DNA of 12,517 bases from Acinetobacter sp. (GTDB lineage: Bacteria; Pseudomonadota; Gammaproteobacteria; Pseudomonadales; Moraxellaceae): positions 1-12,517 of the forward strand of contig JASLJB010000320.1 of assembly GCA_030152605.1 (NCBI GenBank), written 5' to 3'. Positions 6,170 to 12,517 of this stretch are shown piece after piece (position 1 is the stretch's first letter; every line of letters begins with the position of its first letter). Position numbers and translations under genes: made by a program. Below the pieces are notes generated by a model. It was not told the origin of the DNA, searched no databases, and saw nothing but the letters and a program-made list of their open reading frames with translations.

Positions 6170-6200
6170 AATCTGCGACTTATATCCTAAGTTGCGGATT
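6170..6200 (+). promoter_or_regulatory. 13-bp hairpin in pckG leader
   Basis: AATCTGCGACTTA (6170-6182) and TAAGTTGCGGATT (6188-6200) flank a 5-nt TATCC loop. Eleven pairs are Watson-Crick, and the two exceptions are G-U wobbles in RNA, so the transcript forms an unbroken 13-bp stem. No T-run follows, so it is not a terminator. It ends 44 nt before the pckG ATG. Confidence 0.6.
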
Positions 6201-6206
6201 ATTATT

Positions 6207-6224
6207 TGTGCATCATACTGCACA
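6207..6224 (+). repeat. 6-bp hairpin next to pckG start
   Basis: TGTGCA (6207-6212) and TGCACA (6219-6224) pair around a 6-nt loop. It lies six nt after the larger hairpin and 20 nt before the ATG, just outside the ribosome-binding region. Together they form a tandem stem-loop leader. Confidence 0.4.
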
Positions 6225-6244
6225 CATTTGAGATAGGCCTCACC

Positions 6245-8077
6245 ATGACCCAAGTGAACGCACCAGAATTCGTTCGTCATCCCAAGCTCATTGCATGGGT
6301 GGAAGAAGTTGCTAAATTAACTAAACCCGCGAAAATTGAATGGTGTGACGGTAGCGCAGAAGAGTATCAACGTCTCGTTGACCTGATGATCGCTAACGGC
6401 ACCATGCAAGCATTAAACCAAGAAAAACATCCTGGTTCGTACTTAGCAAATTCTGATCCATCTGATGTTGCACGTGTAGAAGGACGTACGTTCATCTGCT
6501 CTGAAAAGCAAGAAGATGCTGGTGCAACCAACAACTGGGAAGCGCCTGCAGAAATGCGCGCTCGCCTGAACGGTTTATTTGACGGCGCGATGCAAGGCCG
6601 TACCATGTATGTTGTTCCATTTTCTATGGGACCACTTGGTAGCCACATCGCACATATCGGGATCGAATTAACAGATTCTCCATATGTTGCAGTCAGCATG
6701 ACTAAAATGGCACGCATGGGCAAAGCTGTTTATGACGTTCTCGGTACTGACGGCGAATTTATTCCATGTGTTCACACTGTTGCTTCACCTCTTGCAGCAG
6801 GCGAAAAAGATGTCGCATGGCCGTGCAACCCGGAAAAATATATTGTTCATTATCCTGAAACACGTGAAATCTGGTCATATGGTTCAGGCTACGGCGGTAA
6901 CGCACTGCTAGGTAAAAAATGTCTTGCTTTACGTATCGCATCTTCGATGGGTCGTGAACAAGGTTGGTTGGCTGAACACATGCTGATCTTGGGCGTGACC
7001 AATCCACAAGGCGAAAAACACTATATCGCAGCTGCATTCCCATCTGCATGTGGTAAAACCAACTTTGCCATGTTGATTCCACCAGCAGGTTATGAAGGTT
7101 GGAAAATCGAAACCGTAGGTGACGATATTGCATGGATCAAACCTGGCCAAGACGGTCGTTTGTATGCAATCAACCCTGAAGCTGGTTTCTTTGGTGTGGC
7201 ACCAGGTACTAACATCAAAACCAACCCGAACTGTATGGCCACCTTGCACAAAGACGTGATCTATACCAACGTTGCTGTTACTGATAGTGGCGAAGTTTGG
7301 TGGGAAGGTTTGTCTAAACAAGCACCTGCTAACCTCACCAACTGGAAAGGTCAAGCACATACTGGCGAAGAAAAAGCAGCTCATCCAAATGCGCGCTTTA
7401 CCGTTGCTGCAGGTCAATGCCCTTCAATCGATGCTGATTGGGAAAATCCAGCCGGTGTGCCGATTTCTGCATTCATCTTTGGTGGTCGTCGTGCTGACAC
7501 TGTGCCATTAATCTCAGAAGCATTTGACTGGGTCGATGGCGTGTATAAAGCCGCCACAATGGGTTCTGAAACCACAGCTGCTGCGGTTGGCCAACAAGGT
7601 ATCGTACGTCGCGATCCATTTGCGATGTTGCCATTTGCTGGCTACAACATGGCAGACTATTTCAACCATTGGTTAGAAATGGGCGAAAAAGTTGCAGTTC
7701 AAGCTGAAGCTGCTGGCAATAGCCTTCCAAAAATCTTCAACGTCAACTGGTTCCGTCGTGATGCGGAAGGTAATTTTGTTTGGCCTGGTTTTGGTCAAAA
7801 CATGCGTGTACTTGAGTGGATCATTGATCGTTGTGAAGGCCGCGCTGATGCGACTGAAACACCGATTGGTTTAGTCCCAACTTATGAACAGCTGAACTGG
7901 ACAGGCCTCGATTTCACTAAAGAACAGTTTGACACTGTGACTGCTCAAGACAAAGATCAATGGATCAAAGAGCTTGAAAGCCACACTGAGTTGTTTGCTA
8001 AGCTCGGTGATCGCCTACCGAAAGCATTGAAAACACGTCAAGATCAATTACTTGACTCAGTGAAAAAATCAGCTTAA
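6245..8077 (+). CDS. pckG: Phosphoenolpyruvate carboxykinase (GTP)
   Basis: This enzyme converts oxaloacetate and GTP to phosphoenolpyruvate, GDP and CO2, the committed step from TCA intermediates to gluconeogenesis in the cytoplasm. Assignment to the GTP family rests on the 610-aa length and on motifs: the active-site P-loop FPSACGKTN (265-273) with Cys268, Lys271 and Thr272, the metal-binding GDDIAW (292-297), a PEP/oxaloacetate-contacting YGGNALLGKK stretch (216-225), and FGGRR in the GTP-binding half. ATP-type enzymes are shorter and have different P-loops. The frame is open to a TTG at 6206, but the ATG at 6245 (MTQVNAP) is preceded by AGG at 7 nt and begins like the family. The gene is monocistronic, with a hairpin-rich leader and its own strong terminator. 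Growth on organic acids, usual in Acinetobacter, requires this step. Confidence 0.97.
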   Translation: MTQVNAPEFVRHPKLIAWVEEVAKLTKPAKIEWCDGSAEEYQRLVDLMIANGTMQALNQEKHPGSYLANSDPSDVARVEGRTFICSEKQEDAGATNNWEAPAEMRARLNGLFDGAMQGRTMYVVPFSMGPLGSHIAHIGIELTDSPYVAVSMTKMARMGKAVYDVLGTDGEFIPCVHTVASPLAAGEKDVAWPCNPEKYIVHYPETREIWSYGSGYGGNALLGKKCLALRIASSMGREQGWLAEHMLILGVTNPQGEKHYIAAAFPSACGKTNFAMLIPPAGYEGWKIETVGDDIAWIKPGQDGRLYAINPEAGFFGVAPGTNIKTNPNCMATLHKDVIYTNVAVTDSGEVWWEGLSKQAPANLTNWKGQAHTGEEKAAHPNARFTVAAGQCPSIDADWENPAGVPISAFIFGGRRADTVPLISEAFDWVDGVYKAATMGSETTAAAVGQQGIVRRDPFAMLPFAGYNMADYFNHWLEMGEKVAVQAEAAGNSLPKIFNVNWFRRDAEGNFVWPGFGQNMRVLEWIIDRCEGRADATETPIGLVPTYEQLNWTGLDFTKEQFDTVTAQDKDQWIKELESHTELFAKLGDRLPKALKTRQDQLLDSVKKSA

Positions 8078-8101
8078 TCGCTCTGATTTCACAATGCTTT
8101 T

Positions 8102-8127
8102 AAAAGGTCGCTTCGGCGACCTTTTTT
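8102..8127. terminator. Bidirectional terminator between pckG and glpD
   Basis: AAAAGGTCGC (8102-8111) and GCGACCTTTT (8116-8125) form a perfect 10-bp stem capped by the very stable TTCG tetraloop. T-runs are present on both strands. It ends pckG on the plus strand and can end glpD on the minus strand. Confidence 0.93.
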
Positions 8128-8182
8128 AATGGCTATTTCTTCATGACTGTTTTCATGACAATCATCATTTCTAATCACGCGA

Positions 8183-9721
8183 TTAGGCTGCATGTTCTTG
8201 CATACGTTTGCGATGTAGCTCAAGCAAAAACACCTCCAATGCCGCAATCTCAGTTGAAGTAAATTTCAAACCCAACTTAGTGCGTCGCCACAGGATATCC
8301 TCACTCGAAACCGCCCACTCTCGTGCAACCAAATATTCAACTTCAACTGCATACAAACCATGACCGAAGTCTTGCCCCAATTGTTCTATCTGCTGAACAT
8401 GCTCAAGCAACTGCCAAATCCGCGTTCCATAGGCATAGGCCCAACGCTGCGCCAAAGACCGCGGCATATTGACAAGCTGCTGACTGATGGCAGCAATCAA
8501 AGCCTCAGTCCCTGAAATCCCCACCAACTGCTCCGCACCAGGCAATGCTGCTTTTGCGGTCCACTGGCCAGACATACGTGGAAAATAAGGCTTCAACTCA
8601 AGCATCGCTGCTTCAGCCAGCTTCCGGTAAGTCGTTAACTTACCACCAAACACAGACAGTAAGGGTGGCTCTTCAGGGGCGCCTTTTGACAAAGCCAGCG
8701 TATAGTCGCGCGTCACCGCAGCAGGATTATCCGACTCATCATCACACAATGGTCGCACCCCAGAGAAACTAGAAACGATCGCAGTCGCATCGAGCTGAAT
8801 CTTGAAGTGCGCATTGGTGACCGCCAATAAATAATCAATTTCTTCAACCGCAATCACCACATGGTTGGGATCACCCTGATATTCTCGATCCGTGGTGCCG
8901 ATTAAGGTGTAATCCTCTAAGTATGGAATCGCAAAGACGATACGTTGATCTTCATTTTGTAGAATATACGCTTTATCACCGCTATAAATTCGCGGTACCA
9001 CGATGTGACTGCCTTGGATTAAACGGATCGAATACGGTGACTGAAGCTGCAATTGATCTTTAATCACCCCTTCCACCCAAGGCCCTGCAGCATTCACCAA
9101 AGCTTTGGCTTGGAGTTGAAACACGCCTTGCTGATTTTCACACTGAATCGACCAAAAGCCTTGCTCGCGCTGAGCCGAGATAAAGCGCGTTCGGGTTCGA
9201 ATATCGGCACCTTTTTCAGCTGCCTGCAGCGCATTTAACACCACCAAGCGCGCATCATCCACCGCACAGTCTGAATACTCAAAACCACGTTTAATTTCAG
9301 GCTTCAATGGGCTCGCCGCAGGATCAAAATCCAATAACTTAGATCCAGCCAACTGTTCACGCTTGCCCAAGTAATCATAGAAAAACAAACCTGTTCGTAT
9401 TAACCACGCTGGGCGTAAATGCGGCCGATGCGGCAAGATGAAGCGCATGGGGCGAATCAAATGCGGGGCTTTTGCCAATAAGACTTCTCGCTCGAGCAAA
9501 GCCTCACGAACCAATCGAAACTCTTTATGCTCCAAATAGCGTAAACCACCATGAATCAACTTACTACTGGCCGAAGAGGTATGACTTGCGAGATCATCTT
9601 TCTCACATAAAAATACCGACAGGCCACGACCTGCGGCATCTACAGCAATCCCGACCCCATTAATCCCGCCACCGATCACCACGAGATCATAGCAACCCAA
9701 TTGATTCAGCAAACCCATCAT
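8183..9721 (-). CDS. glpD: Aerobic glycerol-3-phosphate dehydrogenase
   Basis: GlpD is an FAD-dependent inner-membrane-associated enzyme that oxidises sn-glycerol-3-phosphate to dihydroxyacetone phosphate and passes electrons to ubiquinone. The N-terminal Rossmann motif GGGINGVG (17-24) binds FAD. The family signature GGLRYLE (58-64) and the SSKLIHGG segment before it are intact, and the C-terminal alpha-helical domain with WRRTKLGL is typical. The length, 512 aa, is close to E. coli GlpD (501). I start at the ATG at 9719-9721 because TAGGA lies 8 nt before it. The adjacent ATG at 9716-9718 is possible, and the open frame back to 9748 has no better ribosome site. A GlpR-like palindrome lies 39 bp upstream. 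No glpF, glpK or glpR is adjacent in this window. A 6-bp inverted repeat (8171-8186) overlaps the stop codon. Confidence 0.95.
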   Translation of the reverse strand: MMGLLNQLGCYDLVVIGGGINGVGIAVDAAGRGLSVFLCEKDDLASHTSSASSKLIHGGLRYLEHKEFRLVREALLEREVLLAKAPHLIRPMRFILPHRPHLRPAWLIRTGLFFYDYLGKREQLAGSKLLDFDPAASPLKPEIKRGFEYSDCAVDDARLVVLNALQAAEKGADIRTRTRFISAQREQGFWSIQCENQQGVFQLQAKALVNAAGPWVEGVIKDQLQLQSPYSIRLIQGSHIVVPRIYSGDKAYILQNEDQRIVFAIPYLEDYTLIGTTDREYQGDPNHVVIAVEEIDYLLAVTNAHFKIQLDATAIVSSFSGVRPLCDDESDNPAAVTRDYTLALSKGAPEEPPLLSVFGGKLTTYRKLAEAAMLELKPYFPRMSGQWTAKAALPGAEQLVGISGTEALIAAISQQLVNMPRSLAQRWAYAYGTRIWQLLEHVQQIEQLGQDFGHGLYAVEVEYLVAREWAVSSEDILWRRTKLGLKFTSTEIAALEVFLLELHRKRMQEHAA

Positions 9722-9760
9722 CGTCGTATTCCTATCACCGTCATCCATCTAAGCAAAACC

Positions 9761-9782
9761 ATATCGACATTATGTTCGATAT
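9761..9782 (-). promoter_or_regulatory. GlpR-like operator over predicted glpD -10
   Basis: ATATCGA (9761-9767) and TCGATAT (9776-9782) form a 7-bp palindrome with an 8-bp spacer. The right half with its flank, TATGTTCGATA (9771-9781), matches one half of the E. coli GlpR operator as I recall it. On the minus strand TTAACT (9790-9795), 17 nt and TAATGT (9767-9772) make a plausible promoter whose -10 box lies inside the palindrome, so a bound DeoR-family repressor would block it. The promoter and regulator assignment is inferred. Confidence 0.55.
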
Positions 9783-9801
9783 GAATCCAAGTTAAATCAC
9801 T

Positions 9802-9999
9802 TTAATACCCCTTACGACCCATCCATCGCAGCATGTATCCACCCATCGCAGCATAACCTTCTCTCATGACATTCTTTGTTGTTATAGCACTGAATGGGAA
9901 TTTAAACAGCCAACGATACAATTGCAGTTTAAAACCAAGCGCGAAAAAATGAAGCGCCGCTGGATGATAGAAATAGGCTGATGAAGTTTTACGGATCAA
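9802..9999 (-). CDS. Weak orphan ORF upstream of glpD
   Basis: No function recognised. The only start that gives the full frame is a TTG at 9999. The first internal ATG comes after about 44 codons, and no ribosome site is clear. The frame is open further upstream (to a stop near 10050) without an ATG, and those codons encode a hydrophobic stretch, so it may be the tail of a decayed membrane protein. The product is rich in aromatic and basic residues (FYHPAALHFFALGFK, YRWLFKFPF). Its end contains the 12-bp direct repeat CCATCGCAGCAT (9823-9834 and 9843-9854). From memory, similar short sequences occur repeatedly in Acinetobacter genomes. I regard translation as doubtful, with a remnant or a repeat-derived ORF more likely. 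Confidence 0.3.
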   Translation of the reverse strand: MIRKTSSAYFYHPAALHFFALGFKLQLYRWLFKFPFSAITTKNVMREGYAAMGGYMLRWMGRKGY

Positions 10000-10123
10000 A
10001 GCTTTAATTAAAATTACCGCAGCGATTAAAAAATAAATTTGCCTGACTTTCGTAGCAATGTTGATCGTTTATTTAATGTCGCTATGGCATACTGTTTCAA
10101 TGAACGTATAGGAACACTGGGTT

Positions 10124-10558
10124 ATGAAAAACATCAAAATATTGGGTTTAGGCTGTATTGTTTTAGCGCTCGCTGGCTGTCAATCCACCCCAAGACAATT
10201 TAATGGCGCAACAGGCTATCAAATTGAAAGACAAGATAAAAATTCCGCCACGCTCGCTTATACACTTGCTGGGCGTGCAGACCGTAAGATGGATGAAGAT
10301 AAATTACAACGTGCGTGCAGAAAAGTCTTAGATGCAAACAAAACCTACAAACTTAATGTACTCAGCATCAATGAAATTGCCAACCCTGCTTTTGCGGCGA
10401 CCGATAAACATGCAGTTCAACTTGGTAATAGCCGGACTTCTTTCCGCCTTTCGGATACCCCAAGCCTGAATAACAGCGAAGACTATGCAACCCGTCAAGC
10501 CTTAGACACTCGTCCAAGCACCTTGCGTGTGGTTCGTTATACTTGTACCTTGCAGTAA
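10124..10558 (+). CDS. Putative outer-membrane lipoprotein
   Basis: The N-terminus is a clear lipoprotein signal peptide: MKNIK, a hydrophobic stretch (ILGLGCIVLALA) and the lipobox L16-A-G-C19. Lipidation and cleavage before Cys19 are expected, and Gln20 (not Asp) predicts outer-membrane sorting. The mature protein of about 126 aa is soluble and polar, contains two further cysteines (residue 66 in QRACRKV and one near the end in RYTCTL) that could form a disulfide in the periplasm, and matches no family I can name. A TATAGGA lies before the ATG, with a slightly long spacer. It is monocistronic, with a 12-bp hairpin terminator 49 bp past the stop. Its role in the envelope is unknown. Confidence 0.8.
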   Translation: MKNIKILGLGCIVLALAGCQSTPRQFNGATGYQIERQDKNSATLAYTLAGRADRKMDEDKLQRACRKVLDANKTYKLNVLSINEIANPAFAATDKHAVQLGNSRTSFRLSDTPSLNNSEDYATRQALDTRPSTLRVVRYTCTLQ

Positions 10559-10606
10559 GATATTTTAATTCAAATATTTATTAATAATTTTAAATAGACA
10601 AAATAA

Positions 10607-10634
10607 ACAATTGCCTCAATCATGAGGCAATTGT
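10607..10634. terminator. 12-bp hairpin between convergent genes
   Basis: ACAATTGCCTCA (10607-10618) and TGAGGCAATTGT (10623-10634) pair perfectly around an ATCA loop. On the minus strand a T-rich run (TTTATTTTG) follows, which suits termination of the folD-methyltransferase transcript. On the plus strand there is no T-run, so its action on the lipoprotein transcript is less certain. Confidence 0.75.
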
Positions 10635-10678
10635 CGTGATGGAATGGATGAAATTGTCGTACTCAACAAGGCTCGTGA

Positions 10679-11335
10679 TTAGATCGAGATTGATTGATAA
10701 AAACTAACATTACGGAATTCCTTGGACTCATCCAAATCAGGCCATGTGGTTGCGCTACGTTCATTGAGTTTAAGATACTGCGGGTGACTAAAATTTTTCA
10801 CCCGACTGTCCGCCACCCAAACCTGTTGGCTAAACTTCAAGAAATCATCTAAAAAGAATCGATTACATTGATCATAGAGCACATCAGCTGCCAACAACAC
10901 ATCTACGGCTTCTGCCTGATAGAGATCATCTAAGTACTCAAGCTCGACGTGATTAAGCCGAGCATTTTCACGGCAGGCCGCCAAACTGACAGGGTCAATA
11001 TCACAACAAATCACCCGACGCGCACCGGCTAATTTGGCTGCAATCGCCACCACACCCGATCCAGCACCGAAATCCAGCACCACTTTGTCTTTGACATGCT
11101 GCGGCTCAGCCAATAACCACTGCGCCATGGCCAAACCCGAAGCCCAGCAAAAAATCCAATACGGCGTGTCATTCCAAATTCGTCGAATGATGTCATCATC
11201 CAAACGATCCGTTGGAAACACCGGCGGAATCAGCCACAAGGAAATCGGCGTGTCTGGAAGTTGCTGCGCCATGAGCTCACACTGTGGTATGACCTCATGT
11301 AGCGCATCCAGCAAATGTTTTGGAGCCGTGCTCAA
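10679..11335 (-). CDS. Class I SAM-dependent methyltransferase (PrmA/ETFB-lysine type)
   Basis: This is a Rossmann-fold methyltransferase. Motif I is DFGAGSG at 88-94, and CDIDP at 111-115 holds the acidic residue expected to bind the ribose hydroxyls of S-adenosylmethionine. AADVLYD at 149-155 fits motif IV. The YWIFCWASG segment (59-67) before motif I resembles protein-lysine methyltransferases that act on the electron-transfer flavoprotein beta subunit and the ribosomal L11 enzyme family, so a protein substrate is likely but unproven. The predicted start is a TTG at 11335. No ATG lies in a usable place, and an AGG is formed by the last folD codons about 9 nt upstream. The gene begins 5 bp after the folD stop, so it is the second cistron of a folD operon. 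Confidence 0.8.
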   Translation of the reverse strand: MSTAPKHLLDALHEVIPQCELMAQQLPDTPISLWLIPPVFPTDRLDDDIIRRIWNDTPYWIFCWASGLAMAQWLLAEPQHVKDKVVLDFGAGSGVVAIAAKLAGARRVICCDIDPVSLAACRENARLNHVELEYLDDLYQAEAVDVLLAADVLYDQCNRFFLDDFLKFSQQVWVADSRVKNFSHPQYLKLNERSATTWPDLDESKEFRNVSFYQSISI

Positions 11336-11340
11336 GCCGA

Positions 11341-12189
11341 TCAGCCTAGTGCTTTTTCAGCAGCTTCAACAGTTTGGCGAATCAAGGTGGTAATTGTCAT
11401 CGGACCAACACCACCTGGAACTGGCGTATAAGCAGAAGCAATTGACTCAATCCCTTCAAGTTGAATATCCCCTACACCACCACCTTCACGCGGATGGAAG
11501 CCGGCATCAACCACAACAGCACCGGGTTTGATCCAGTCTTTTTGAATTAATTCAGCCTTACCCACAGCACCCACAATAATATCGGCCTGCTGAACAAATT
11601 GAGCAAGATTTTCAGTACGTGAATGGCAAATCGTCACAGTCGCATTGGCTTGCAACAGCATCATGGCCATCGGCTTACCCAAAATCGCAGAACGACCCAC
11701 CACCACCGCATGCTTACCCGCAATATCGATCTGATGTGCTTGAAGAATCGACATAATGCCTGCAGGTGTCGCAGAACCATAGGCTTGCTCACCCATTGCC
11801 ATACGACCAAAGCCCAGACAAGTGACGCCATCGACATCTTTGGTCAGTGAAATTGCATCAAAACAAGCACGTTCATCAATTTGCGCAGGCACCGGATGTT
11901 GCAACAAGATCCCGTGTACATCAGGGTTGGCATTTAGTTTTTCGATCTCAGCAAGCAATTGCTCAGTCGTGGTTTCTTTACCCAACTCAACTTTAAGTGA
12001 TTGCATGCCAACACGTTGACAGGCATTGCCCTTCATACGTACATAAGTCGCAGAAGCACCATCATCCCCCACCAAAATGGTGGCCAAAATCGGGGTTCGA
12101 CCTGTTTTTTCTTTTAACGCTTCAACACGTTGTAATAAATCAGCTTCAATTTTTTTTGCTAAAACACGACCATCTAAAAGCAATGCCAC
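11341..12189 (-). CDS. folD: Bifunctional methylenetetrahydrofolate dehydrogenase/cyclohydrolase
   Basis: FolD interconverts 5,10-methylene-, 5,10-methenyl- and 10-formyl-tetrahydrofolate with NADP, supplying one-carbon units for purines and initiator formyl-Met-tRNA in the cytoplasm. Family signatures are YVRMKGNAC (49-57) with the catalytic lysine at 53, LLQHPVP (95-101), KDVDGV (117-122), the NADP-binding GRSAILGKP (165-173), and PVPGGVGPMT (256-265) near the C-terminus. The usual PCTP at 139-142 reads SATP here; as I recall, this form is also seen in other Acinetobacter FolD proteins. The length is 282 aa. The start is a GTG at 12187-12189 with GGAG 7 nt upstream. The gene leads a two-gene unit with the methyltransferase and diverges from the tRNA genes. 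Confidence 0.97.
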   Translation of the reverse strand: MALLLDGRVLAKKIEADLLQRVEALKEKTGRTPILATILVGDDGASATYVRMKGNACQRVGMQSLKVELGKETTTEQLLAEIEKLNANPDVHGILLQHPVPAQIDERACFDAISLTKDVDGVTCLGFGRMAMGEQAYGSATPAGIMSILQAHQIDIAGKHAVVVGRSAILGKPMAMMLLQANATVTICHSRTENLAQFVQQADIIVGAVGKAELIQKDWIKPGAVVVDAGFHPREGGGVGDIQLEGIESIASAYTPVPGGVGPMTITTLIRQTVEAAEKALG

Positions 12190-12296
12190 GGCACATCTCC
12201 AGCCTAGATATGAGTTAATTTTGCAAATAATACATGATTATTGGACAGATATTCTTTTAGATGTTGTTTTTATGCTCACCTTAGCTGAATTCTCTA

Positions 12297-12324
12297 TTGT
12301 TTTTTTTTCAAAGGTTGCTAATAT
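12297..12324 (+). promoter_or_regulatory. Candidate tRNA operon promoter
   Basis: TTGTTT (12297-12302) and TAATAT (12319-12324) are separated by 16 nt. Transcription would start near 12331, about 10 nt before tRNA-Cys, which suits a short tRNA leader. It is divergent from folD. Confidence 0.5.
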
Positions 12325-12341
12325 GTGCATCACCAAGAGAT

Positions 12342-12415
12342 GGCGGGGTGGCAGAGTGGTCATGCAGCGGACTGCAACTCCGTGTACGCCGGTTCGATTC
12401 CGACCTCCGCCTCCA
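12342..12415 (+). tRNA. tRNA-Cys (GCA)
   Basis: A full cloverleaf fits. The acceptor arm GGCGGGG (12342-12348) pairs with CTCCGCC with one G-U. The anticodon stem GCGGA/TCCGT holds the loop CTGCAAC with anticodon GCA at 12374-12376. The T-loop GTTCGATTC is present, the discriminator base is T (U73, the known identity element for Cys), and CCA is encoded. The length is 74 nt. Confidence 0.95.
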
Positions 12416-12427
12416 ATCTTGTGTAAC

Positions 12428-12513
12428 GCCCGGGTGGTGAAATAGGTAGACACAGGGGATTTAAAATCCCCCGCCCACAAAGCGTGCCGGTTCGAGTCCG
12501 GCCCCGGGCACCA
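12428..12513 (+). tRNA. tRNA-Leu (UAA)
   Basis: The acceptor GCCCGGG (12428-12434) pairs with CCCGGGC. The anticodon stem GGGGA/TCCCC holds the loop TTTAAAA with anticodon TAA at 12462-12464. A long variable arm follows (class II tRNA), then a T-arm with GTTCGAGTC, discriminator A and an encoded CCA. It follows tRNA-Cys after 12 nt, so the two are probably one transcript, which may continue beyond the window. Confidence 0.95.
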
Positions 12514-12517
12514 TTTT

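Larger units (their letters stand above)
5838..6244. other. Divergent intergenic region between lipid kinase gene and pckG
   Basis: About 400 bp of AT-rich DNA holds the promoters of the two divergent genes. It contains a candidate pckG promoter (5974-6002), a 7-bp inverted repeat (6072-6095), a short stem followed by nine T (6106-6129), and two hairpins directly before pckG (6170-6200 and 6207-6224). On the minus strand a weak TTGAAT with a TACATA 17 nt further on is a possible lipid kinase promoter. No ORF is evident. Confidence 0.6.

Noticed and set aside
6367..7874. ORFs on both strands inside pckG, up to 162 codons
   Set aside because: All are shadows of the intact PEP carboxykinase frame, with odd composition and no independent start signals.
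8545..9663. Plus-strand ORFs of 61-75 codons opposite glpD
   Set aside because: They are antisense to an intact glpD and have no supporting signals.
11034..12019. Plus-strand ORFs opposite the methyltransferase gene and folD
   Set aside because: They are antisense shadows. The minus-strand frames carry all conserved motifs of their families.
11997..12480. ORFs across the folD start and the tRNA genes on both strands (73, 122 and 80 codons)
   Set aside because: They run through folD and the tRNA genes, which fully explain the sequence. Translated tRNA genes give spurious peptides.
12342..12513. tRNA genes as a mobile-element integration site
   Set aside because: Both tRNAs are intact and I see no integrase or duplicated tRNA 3' end in the window. 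The right flank is cut off, so this cannot be judged further.

Overview
The window looks like a chromosomal segment from an Acinetobacter species (Moraxellaceae, Gammaproteobacteria). This rests on the low GC content, the character of the proteins (a 544-residue GroEL ending in GGM repeats, a 282-residue FolD, a GTP-type PEP carboxykinase), a sigma-32-type rather than CIRCE-type groESL promoter, and several small orphan ORFs of a kind I associate with this genus from memory. No database was consulted.

Layout. Positions 1-1020 are AT-rich and gene-poor: a short GC-rich patch (1-103), an orphan 87-codon ORF on the minus strand and a few hairpins. Next comes a small XRE-like DNA-binding protein gene (plus), converging on and overlapping a short coiled-coil protein gene (minus). 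A 250-bp gap holds what may be a gene remnant and the strong groEL terminator. From 1962 to 5837 every gene is on the minus strand: a lipid kinase gene overlapping a metallophosphoesterase gene, then groES-groEL behind its own heat-shock promoter. A 400-bp divergent leader separates these from pckG (plus), which converges on glpD (minus) across a shared bidirectional terminator. Upstream of glpD lie a GlpR-like operator and a weak orphan ORF. A lipoprotein gene (plus) converges on folD plus a methyltransferase gene (minus). Divergent from folD are tRNA-Cys(GCA) and tRNA-Leu(UAA).

Function. Most of the window is housekeeping: protein folding (GroES/GroEL), gluconeogenesis (PckG), glycerol-3-phosphate oxidation (GlpD), one-carbon folate metabolism (FolD), lipid phosphorylation and tRNAs. 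PckG and GlpD both sit at the junction of C3/C4 and lipid carbon, but they are independently transcribed. I see no CRISPR array, transposase, integrase, phage module or toxin-antitoxin pair, and nothing I would call a new multi-gene system.

The most interesting unexplained structure is in untranslated DNA: a 10-bp inverted repeat in the groES leader, a sigma-32 -35 box embedded in a hairpin, a 13-bp stem with two wobble pairs in the pckG leader, and a palindrome over the likely glpD -10 box. The first 2 kb hold the orphan or decayed coding sequences.
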